From contig NZ_CP047095.1 of the NCBI RefSeq assembly GCF_009806575.1, positions 2,980,001-3,044,000 of the forward strand: DNA of 64,000 nucleotides, written 5' to 3'. The position numbers and the translations under genes are program-made. The notes under the pieces were generated by a model, which did no database searches, was not told where the DNA came from, and saw only the letters and a program-made list of their open reading frames with translations. The DNA is from Rossellomorea marisflavi. Lineage in GTDB: Bacteria > Bacillota > Bacilli > Bacillales > Bacillaceae_B. This document shows positions 58,504 through 64,000 of the stretch, piece by piece; the first letter of the stretch is position 1; each line of letters opens with the position of its first letter.

Positions 58504-58531
58504 AGTATAAGATTTGATTCAGGTTCGTCAA
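58504..58531 (-). promoter_or_regulatory. Sigma-A promoter of the valS T-box transcript
   Basis: On the minus strand TTGACG and TATACT are spaced by 16 bp, starting RNA about 30 nt before the first T-box motif. Confidence 0.7.
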
Positions 58532-58644
58532 TCATTATCGCCCATTTCCCCGCAAAATATTCACCGGAAAGCCCGTCTGACACCATTTCCCTCCCCCTTC
58601 ATAGGATACAGTAGTGAAATCACCCAGGAAAGAGAGTGACCGGT

Positions 58645-58833
58645 ATGAAGAAATTCAGCTCCCATACCCAGCCCCCCTGGCTGAGGAACACCCGCGCCAT
58701 ATGCAAGCAATTCATCGTCCCCTTCACCATATTCCAAGGGATACGCACGATCCTGATCCCCTCCACGTTCGACGTCCTTTTGCTGACCCTCTTCCTTGCG
58801 ATAGCCGCTGCCATCTATTTCGACTGGATATAA
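58645..58833 (+). CDS. Small conserved-looking membrane protein, unknown function
   Basis: A 62-residue protein. The N-terminal part is basic and aromatic (HTQPPWLRNTRAICKQFIVP); one or two membrane helices follow (FTIFQGIRTILIPSTFDVLL and LTLFLAIAAAIYF). It starts at ATG 58645; an in-frame GTG nine bases upstream behind AGGAAAGA is an alternative. It lies alone on the plus strand between valS and ysxE. I recall short membrane proteins of this type at the same spot in other Bacillaceae but cannot name a family. Confidence 0.6.
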   Translation: MKKFSSHTQPPWLRNTRAICKQFIVPFTIFQGIRTILIPSTFDVLLLTLFLAIAAAIYFDWI

Positions 58834-58863
58834 AAAAACAAAGCCCCGGATCCTGTCCGGGGC
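58832..58863. terminator. Terminator between the small membrane-protein gene and ysxE
   Basis: A perfect 8-bp GC stem (58843-58850 with 58856-58863) and 5-nt loop. A T run follows on the minus strand after CTTTG, so it best serves ysxE; the plus-strand gene may use it too. Confidence 0.75.
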
Positions 58864-58868
58864 GCTTC

Positions 58869-59900
58869 TTATGAAGAGGATGCTTCTTCCGCTTCTTTTT
58901 TCTGCCGCTCCATTTCATCCAGCCGCATGACCACGTACTCCGTATTTTTCAGGAGCCAATAGTGACGCTGAAGCTTCTTCAGTGATTTTCGCTCATTGCG
59001 TTTATGCTTCGGGGTGTGGAAATATTTCTCCACCACGGCGATCACGGAGCTCGGGTAGGCAAGATAGCTCATGAACAGCTGCCTCTCCTCATTCCGGACA
59101 GCAAAATGATGAAAATAGGTGTTGAGCCATTCCACGCATTCTTCATAGTACTTCGGATACGTCTTCAACGTCCTGGACAGGAACGGGAGGAGGTCATGGA
59201 AGGGGGAGGCGACCTTGGATTGCTCGAAGTTGTGAAAATACCCCATTCCCCTATCATCATACAGGAAGTGCTCGGAAGAAACCTTCCCGTGGGTGATGAC
59301 CGTCCGTACTTTCTCGAGCTCCTTCGTTTCCTCATACCATTCATCGAGCATCTTCCTGGAAAACTTCAGCGCCTGCGACGCATCTTTATAATACATACAG
59401 TAATGGTACTGAAACGGCGACATATACGTGACCCGCTCACATGTATCAATATACTCATCGAGGAACTGCTGTTCTTTCTCCCATCGTGTGGTGAGCAATT
59501 CGTAATGGGATTCCCGCTCTTCTTTATCAATCTTTACTTCCTGGGAGGAGAGGGTATGAAGGCGTGCAAGCTCCCTGAACAGCTTCTGGTGCTTCTCGAA
59601 GCGATCTTCCCTGTCCTGATTGATGAGCCAGGGCATCACGTAGTAAAGACTTCCCTCATTCCATACCGCATAGCGGCCGTCCAGCGTGGGATAAATCGGC
59701 ACGATGCGGTTATACCCCCTTTGGAAAAGGGTCTGGATGTTGCGGACAAAATCCACCCCGATTTGAGGAGAGAGCTTTTTGACGGCAAGGGTCCCCTTAT
59801 TCGAAAACACCTTGTAGATCTTGCCGAAGCTCTCGACGAAATAAGGTTCGACGCCATACGGCTGAAGTACGGGCCTCAATGCTTCCAGGGGTTGTTCCAT
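58869..59900 (-). CDS. ysxE: Spore coat protein YsxE (kinase fold without catalytic Asp)
   Basis: A 343-residue CotS/YsxE-family protein. The N-lobe lysine is visible (NKGTLAVKKLSPQ). The catalytic loop reads VITHGKVSSEHFLYDD, in which the Asp of the HGD motif is Lys and the Asn is His, and the usual DFD is HNFE (GYFHNFEQSK). It is therefore probably a pseudokinase. ATG 59900 behind AGAAGGTGATAAAC; a GTG inside that site is rejected. Downstream of spoVID in the same unit, as in B. subtilis, where YsxE is a coat component dependent on morphogenetic proteins. Confidence 0.9.
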   Translation of the reverse strand: MEQPLEALRPVLQPYGVEPYFVESFGKIYKVFSNKGTLAVKKLSPQIGVDFVRNIQTLFQRGYNRIVPIYPTLDGRYAVWNEGSLYYVMPWLINQDREDRFEKHQKLFRELARLHTLSSQEVKIDKEERESHYELLTTRWEKEQQFLDEYIDTCERVTYMSPFQYHYCMYYKDASQALKFSRKMLDEWYEETKELEKVRTVITHGKVSSEHFLYDDRGMGYFHNFEQSKVASPFHDLLPFLSRTLKTYPKYYEECVEWLNTYFHHFAVRNEERQLFMSYLAYPSSVIAVVEKYFHTPKHKRNERKSLKKLQRHYWLLKNTEYVVMRLDEMERQKKEAEEASSS

Positions 59901-59927
59901 GTTTATCACCTTCTGCCTGTATACTCT

Positions 59928-59965
59928 AAAAAAGCCGGACCAACCCTAACGCGTCAGTCCGGCTT
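59928..59965 (-). terminator. Terminator-like hairpin after spoVID
   Basis: A 9-bp stem (59932-59940 with 59957-59965) and 16-nt loop, followed on the minus strand by a short T run, between spoVID and ysxE. It may attenuate ysxE. Confidence 0.75.
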
Positions 59966-59976
59966 CCATTGCACCC

Positions 59977-61173
59977 TTACCGAAAAGCTGGCTCTTCAGG
60001 CGGGATATACAGCACTTGACCACCGTACACGTCCTGATTGGCCTCAAGCTGATTCACCCTCAGCAGCTGAGGGATCGTCAGTTCATATTTCTCTGCGATG
60101 GAATCAAGGGTATCACCGTCTTGGACGATGCACACCCGGAGCGTGGCACCCCGCTCCTCTTCCTTCCGAGCGAAGAAATCCGTTAGGGAGATCGAATCAT
60201 ATTTCTTCTTCTTGCCTTTGGATTTTTTCGCCGCTTCGACCTCGGAGCTTGAAGAGGATTCTTCCTCTTCCTCTTCCTCCTCCTCTGCCTCCATGACCTC
60301 TTGGACCGGGAGTTGAACAGGCGGCTGGACAGGCTCCTGCGCCTGATGCTGATAGGACTGATCCTCGGATGATTCACTCAGCTCGTGTTCCGGGAGCTCA
60401 AACATCTTCTCGCTTCTCATCGCTTCTGGTTCAGGGAATGATTCATACTGGATCTGGACCGGGATCTCTTCCTCTTCAGGCGTCACCCTTCCTTCAAGCA
60501 CGAAAGGTTCCGTTTCCTCCGGCTCCTCCTCTTCTTCCACTTCCTCATAGGCAGGAGAAAGGGAGAAGACATCATATTCTTCCTCCCTCGGCGGCTGCTC
60601 AACGTAATCAGGTACGACCGTCTCCAGCGTCACTTCCACTTCTTCCGCTTCTTCAGCCTCCACTTCTTCCATCGTGTCGACGGCACGGTACATCGGTTCA
60701 TACAGCTCTTCTTCTACAGGCGTCTGCACCTGCTGCTCACCAAAGATCCCTGTGATGGTCAAGTCGGCATTCAGCCTGATGCAGGCATTTTCAGGGACGG
60801 CATAATCGAATGCCTCCACATACACATCGATATCTTCCAGATTCTCGATCCGGTTCTTCGGGATCGTCACATCCACCGGGAAGCAATGAATGAACTCCAG
60901 CTCCCCTTTCTCGCGGCTCTCCACCATCTGGACGTACTTGCCGCTTGCCTCCAGGATCTCATCCACCTCATAAGCTTCATCATCATCCCTCACCGAGGAC
61001 GGAAGGTATTCACCGGACAGATCCAGGCTGCCTCTTATGAGGATATACTGCTCTTGTTCTTGTATCGTTATATGTGGATCTAAGGAGATGGATAATAACT
61101 CTTCAACTTCCTGTCCTTTTTTAAACCAAATTGATTCTTCCAGGGAAAATCGTAGACTCGATTGCTGCGACAA
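59977..61173 (-). CDS. spoVID: Stage VI sporulation protein D (coat morphogen)
   Basis: Coat-encasement protein that binds SafA and SpoIVA. 398 residues, shorter than in B. subtilis (~575) because the acidic middle is reduced. The N-terminal domain starts LSQQSSLRFSLEESIWFKKG and has HCFPVDVTIPKNRIENL. A Glu-rich linker spans residues ~160-315 (with long Glu runs). A C-terminal LysM domain follows (CIVQDGDTLDSIAEKYEL, GGQVLYIPPEE). TTG 61173 behind AAGGAGGAATTTC gives the family N-terminus. A strong sigma-E promoter lies 50 nt upstream. Confidence 0.93.
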   Translation of the reverse strand: MSQQSSLRFSLEESIWFKKGQEVEELLSISLDPHITIQEQEQYILIRGSLDLSGEYLPSSVRDDDEAYEVDEILEASGKYVQMVESREKGELEFIHCFPVDVTIPKNRIENLEDIDVYVEAFDYAVPENACIRLNADLTITGIFGEQQVQTPVEEELYEPMYRAVDTMEEVEAEEAEEVEVTLETVVPDYVEQPPREEEYDVFSLSPAYEEVEEEEEPEETEPFVLEGRVTPEEEEIPVQIQYESFPEPEAMRSEKMFELPEHELSESSEDQSYQHQAQEPVQPPVQLPVQEVMEAEEEEEEEEESSSSSEVEAAKKSKGKKKKYDSISLTDFFARKEEERGATLRVCIVQDGDTLDSIAEKYELTIPQLLRVNQLEANQDVYGGQVLYIPPEEPAFR

Positions 61174-61223
61174 AGAAATTCCTCCTTTCATTAAGCAAAG
61201 AAATAACAAACAATGCCATTATC

Positions 61224-61252
61224 ACTATATGGGCTCGCATGAAAGAATATGA
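61224..61252 (-). promoter_or_regulatory. Sigma-E promoter of spoVID-ysxE
   Basis: On the minus strand TCATATT (-35) and CATATAGT (-10) are spaced by 14 bp, an almost perfect match to the sigma-E consensus. It is placed about 50 nt before the TTG start. B. subtilis spoVID is expressed in the mother cell under sigma-E. Confidence 0.82.
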
Positions 61253-61490
61253 TACTGTTTGTGAACTTCCGGCAATCCCGAAGGCTCCTCCTCCTAAACA
61301 CCGCCTGCACGATAGAGGGTTCAAGGGGAAATGGCGTATGTGCTTTTCTTTGAGATGACGCCAAGTGAAGTCATTCGTCCCTATTCTCACGGCGAGATAC
61401 TCCATGCTGATAGCTCCGTGAGATCCATGCAGAAAAAAGCAGATTGCATCTCCCGTCAACGAATGGTAAATTTAAACAAAAAGAATGAAA
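61253..61490. other. Stretch without a recognised gene between spoVID and the DUF4306-like gene
   Basis: Both strands have short open frames (for example plus 61331-61513 and minus 61121-61459), but none has a convincing ribosome-binding site with recognisable protein features, and one covers the spoVID promoter. Base composition is like coding DNA, so a decayed gene is possible. Confidence 0.4.
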
Positions 61491-61509
61491 GTTGGAGCGG
61501 AGGATCTTT

Positions 61510-61815
61510 TTGAATAAACCATTCACTTTTTTTCAGTTGATACTGTCTTTGGGGATTTTTTCATACACCTTTTTCACCTTCGGCTGGATAGCGAGTTACT
61601 TGATGCTAGAGGACAATTGGAGTGAAATGCTCATATTCAGCAAAGACGCCATGACCCCACGCGATATTTCTGATCTTGATAAACTGATCTATGGGTTTCA
61701 GCATGCCCCACTCGCAGTCACTATTCTGATGATTGTCAGTTTCCTGTATGCACTCTGCCTGATCGTCTTGATCCTCAGGCGAATCCTTCTCACTAAATAT
61801 CAACCCACAAATTAA
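61510..61815 (+). CDS. DUF4306-like small membrane protein
   Basis: A 101-residue protein with two membrane helices (FFQLILSLGIFSYTFFTFGW near the start and VTILMIVSFLYALCLIVLIL near the end) around an outside loop with RDISDLDKLIYGF. This pattern resembles DUF4306 proteins of Bacillus (YjdJ type). It starts with TTG at 61510 behind GGAGCGGAGGAT. Function unknown. The 130 bp after it show no further feature until the peroxiredoxin terminator. Confidence 0.55.
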   Translation: MNKPFTFFQLILSLGIFSYTFFTFGWIASYLMLEDNWSEMLIFSKDAMTPRDISDLDKLIYGFQHAPLAVTILMIVSFLYALCLIVLILRRILLTKYQPTN

Positions 61816-61941
61816 ACATCCATGACGGCCACCCATCCAATGTGACTCACCATCGTATGTCCCATGTATCCGAACCGTTCAAGGTTTGCCGGGACGCTCG
61901 AGCTTTCCATTCAAGTGTGGCATGAGGAATGAATTTCCCAT

Positions 61942-61975
61942 AAAAAATAACCGTCCGCGCCATGCGGACGGTTAT
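61942..61975 (-). terminator. Terminator of the peroxiredoxin gene
   Basis: A perfect 12-bp stem (61947-61958 with 61964-61975), 5-nt loop, followed on the minus strand by a T run, right after the stop codon. Confidence 0.88.
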
Positions 61976-61980
61976 TATTA

Positions 61981-62640
61981 CTACAGCGTCTTTTTGGAAA
62001 TATACCAGTCTATATACTCGATCCCCTCTTCATTTGCACGTTCTGCAGCCTCTTCCTGTGTTTCCGGTGGAGAGACTACGACTTTGTCACCTGGCTCCCA
62101 GTCGGCAGGTGTGGATACACCGTGCTCATCCGTTGCCTGCAGGGCATGGACGAGACGCACGATTTCCTTCATGTTGCGACCCGTTGTGAGCGGGTAATAG
62201 ATGATGGAGCGGATCATTTGACGGCTGTCGATCACAAAGACAGCCCGGCTCGTCTCGACCTGGCTCTCCCCGGGCATGATCATGCCATATTTCATGGCCA
62301 CTTCTTTGTCCAGATCGGCAATGATGGGAAATTCAATGGTGGTATCAAAGTTCTCTTCGATGCTCCTGATCCAGGCGATGTGGGACGAAACACTATCCAC
62401 ACTCAGTCCCAACAGATCGGTATCCAGCTTTTGCAGTTCGGGGTAAATCTCCTGAAATGCGACGAATTCGGTCGTGCACACCGGGGTAAAGTCCGACGGA
62501 TGAGAAAATAATACCACCCACCTGCCCTTGTAATCAGACAAGCTGACGTTCCCCCTGCTCGTGGCGGCCGTGAATCCCGGTGCATCGTCACCGATGCGCG
62601 GCATGGTAAATTCCTTTGTTTCTGAAGAGATCCCTTGCAT
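61981..62640 (-). CDS. 1-Cys peroxiredoxin (Prx6 type)
   Basis: Thiol peroxidase of the Prx6/AhpC-TSA family. 219 residues: MPRIGDDAPGFTAATSRGNV at the start of the domain, the peroxidatic cysteine in FSHPSDFTPVCTTEFVAF, the distal Arg region, and the long C-terminal 1-cysPrx extension. It contains only this one cysteine, so reduction must involve an outside thiol. ATG 62640 behind GGGAGGAAGATAG; the ATG 12 codons further in lacks such a site. It lies between hemL and spoVID, an addition relative to the B. subtilis order. Confidence 0.93.
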   Translation of the reverse strand: MQGISSETKEFTMPRIGDDAPGFTAATSRGNVSLSDYKGRWVVLFSHPSDFTPVCTTEFVAFQEIYPELQKLDTDLLGLSVDSVSSHIAWIRSIEENFDTTIEFPIIADLDKEVAMKYGMIMPGESQVETSRAVFVIDSRQMIRSIIYYPLTTGRNMKEIVRLVHALQATDEHGVSTPADWEPGDKVVVSPPETQEEAAERANEEGIEYIDWYISKKTL

Positions 62641-62830
62641 TCTATCTTCCTCCCAATCATTTGATTACAGGTACTGTACCACTCCATACATGGCGTCAAT
62701 CGCCATCACCAGAAAATGGAACGAAAGTAGGATATGCCTGATTCAATCGAAAAAGAGGTTGGACAAAATGAAAAAGGGACCATTTCATGACGAACACGAT
62801 CCGTATAGGTTCTTTATACCTCTCATGAGT

Positions 62831-62936
62831 TCCGTGCAAGACTTCGCTTTCTGCGGGTAGCCCTTGAGCCTCCTCAAGACTTGCCTGCGGGATGCCGCAG
62901 GAGGCTTCGTCTTGCACTCCAATCGACCGCTGGAAA
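62831..62936. repeat. Palindromic intergenic repeat element
   Basis: About 105 bp with nested symmetry. The outer arms GTGCAAGAC (62834-62842) and GTCTTGCAC (62908-62916 region) are exact complements, and an inner hairpin CCTGCGG-GATG-CCGCAGG lies near 62884-62901. GC-rich, noncoding, between hemL and the peroxiredoxin gene. I recall near-identical elements scattered in intergenic regions of Bacillaceae, but copy number here cannot be checked. The rest of the 409-bp gap (62641-62830) shows only a TTGACG box (minus strand) that may belong to the peroxiredoxin promoter. Confidence 0.65.
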
Positions 62937-62962
62937 CCATTTAAATGGTCATGAAACAAATT

Positions 62963-63010
62963 AAAACCCGAACCATTTTGCCAGATCGCAGGCAAATGAA
63001 TTCGGGTTTT
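62963..63010 (-). terminator. Terminator of hemL
   Basis: A 10-bp outer stem (62963-62972 with 63001-63010), plus an inner CATTTTGCC/GGCAAATG pairing. It follows the hemL stop by about 40 bp; the minus-strand T tract is inside the closing arm. Confidence 0.8.
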
Positions 63011-63049
63011 ACTATGACTAAAACACGTTTGTCCAGTCTCTTTACTGAC

Positions 63050-64000
63050 TTATTTTTGTTGGATCTTCTTGAATGCCGCTTCAGCCGCATCGAGGGTCTT
63101 GTCGATATCTTCATCCGTATGGGCGGTCGACAGGAAGAGTCCCTCGAACTGAGAAGGCGGGAGGAAGACACCGTTATGGGCCATTTCACGATAATAGTTC
63201 GAGAACATCTCAAGATCGGATGACTTGGCTCCTTCATAATTGGACACTTCTTCATCGGTGAAGAACAATCCAATCATGGAGCCGGCGCGATTGATCGTAT
63301 GAGGGATCCCATATTTCTCGGCAAGCGTGCTCAAGCCATCTTGGAGGCGATCGGCGATGCGTCCGAATTCTTCATAGCTCTCCGGTGAGAGCTGCTTCAA
63401 TGTCTCGAGTCCGGCCGTCATGGCAAGGGGGTTCCCGGAAAGCGTACCCGCCTGATAGATCGGGCCGCTCGGAGCGATCTGCTCCATGATTTCCGCTTTC
63501 CCGCCGTACGCACCGACTGGAAGACCACCACCGATGACTTTACCAAGGCAGGTCAGGTCAGGTGTGACGCCAAAATACCCTTGTGCACAGTTGTATCCGA
63601 CACGGAAACCGGTCATGACCTCATCAAAGATCAAGAGGGAGCCGTACTGCTCTGTTACTTCCCTGAGTCCTTCTAGGAAACCGGGTTTCGGCGGGACAAC
63701 CCCCATATTACCGGCAACAGGTTCCACGATCACGCCGGCGATGTCATCACCGAACTGTTCGAACGCATAGCGGATGCTGTCAAGGTCGTTATACGGAACG
63801 GTGATGGTATTCTTCGCGATCCCTTCCGGAACTCCGGGACTGTCCGGTAGGCCGAGTGTGGCGACACCGGATCCCGCTTTGATAAGGAGGGAATCGCCAT
63901 GGCCGTGATAGCAGCCTTCAAACTTCAGGATCTTGTTGCGTCCAGTATACCCGCGCGCAAGACGGAGGGCGCTCATGGTCGCTTCCGTACCGGAAGATAC
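63050..64000 (-). CDS. hemL: Glutamate-1-semialdehyde 2,1-aminomutase, 5' end beyond the window
   Basis: PLP enzyme that makes 5-aminolevulinate in the C5 haem pathway. About 317 residues of the usual ~430 are visible, starting within [20 protein letters not shown] at the right edge. Further motifs: [38 protein letters not shown], and the PLP-lysine loop [19 protein letters not shown]. Its place before spoVID matches B. subtilis, apart from the peroxiredoxin and DUF4306-like genes between them. Confidence 0.97.
   Translation of the reverse strand, partial: VSSGTEATMSALRLARGYTGRNKILKFEGCYHGHGDSLLIKAGSGVATLGLPDSPGVPEGIAKNTITVPYNDLDSIRYAFEQFGDDIAGVIVEPVAGNMGVVPPKPGFLEGLREVTEQYGSLLIFDEVMTGFRVGYNCAQGYFGVTPDLTCLGKVIGGGLPVGAYGGKAEIMEQIAPSGPIYQAGTLSGNPLAMTAGLETLKQLSPESYEEFGRIADRLQDGLSTLAEKYGIPHTINRAGSMIGLFFTDEEVSNYEGAKSSDLEMFSNYYREMAHNGVFLPPSQFEGLFLSTAHTDEDIDKTLDAAEAAFKKIQQK

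Noticed and set aside
59004-60296. A 430-codon open frame on the plus strand opposite ysxE and spoVID
   Set aside because: It is fully antisense to two recognised genes, has no ribosome-binding site and no domain, and arises from the codon bias of the opposite strand.
61131-61358. A 75-codon plus-strand open frame upstream of the DUF4306-like gene
   Set aside because: It covers the spoVID start and its sigma-E promoter, lacks a convincing ribosome-binding site and resembles no family.

Overview
The window is about 64 kb of a mid-GC chromosome from an endospore-forming Bacillaceae. Evidence for this is the sporulation genes spo0B, spoIIB, spoIVFA/FB, spoVB, spoVID, safA, bofC and ysxE, the frequent TTG/GTG starts behind strong Shine-Dalgarno sequences, a valS T-box leader, and a gene order that closely follows the dtd-to-hemL region of Bacillus subtilis as I remember it. 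There are no rRNA or tRNA genes, no insertion sequence, no prophage and no CRISPR array. Almost every gene is on the minus strand, so transcription runs from right to left. The plus-strand genes are spoVB, yrzE, nifS-nadR and two small membrane-protein genes.

Layout from left to right: dtd (cut by the window edge) and relA (stringent response); apt and recJ; yrvD; secDF and comN; spoVB (+); yrbG; yrzE (+); then yajC, tgt, queA, yrzS, ruvB and ruvA (translocase subunit, queuosine synthesis, Holliday junction migration); bofC; a coxA-like lipoprotein gene with an apparent frameshift; a CotS-type kinase gene; safA; nadA, nadC and nadB, divergent from nifS and nadR (+); pheA; pheB, obg and spo0B; rpmA, prp and rplU behind an L21 leader; rng; spoIVFB and spoIVFA; minD, minC, mreD, mreC and mreB; radC, maf and spoIIB; an 11-gene type IV pilus operon; a diguanylate cyclase; folC; valS with its T-box; a small membrane-protein gene (+); ysxE and spoVID; a DUF4306-like gene (+); a 1-Cys peroxiredoxin; a palindromic intergenic repeat; and hemL (cut by the right edge).

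Functional themes: (1) spore development, with the BofC/SpoIVFA/SpoIVFB sigma-K checkpoint and two coat-morphogenesis pairs, SafA plus kinase and SpoVID plus YsxE, each a LysM protein beside an aminoglycoside-phosphotransferase-fold protein; (2) cell shape and division (MreBCD, MinCD); (3) NAD synthesis with a candidate NadR operator; (4) translation and ribosome functions (L21, L27, the L27 protease Prp, Obg, ValS, Tgt/QueA, Dtd).

The main departure from the B. subtilis arrangement lies between folC and spoIIB. B. subtilis has only comC (prepilin peptidase) there. Here there is a full type IVa pilus operon: two ATPases PilB and PilT, PilC, one pilin, prepilin peptidase, PilM/N/O, and three poorly understood proteins encoded at its 5' end (an acidic membrane protein, a PRC-barrel protein and a VanW-like protein). 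It is driven by a good sigma-A-type promoter and follows a diguanylate cyclase gene that lacks the usual inhibitory I-site. This is the best candidate here for an under-described system. Regulatory sites called by eye include two strong sigma-E-type promoters (spoVID, spoIVFA), several sigma-A promoters, the L21 leader and about twenty terminators.
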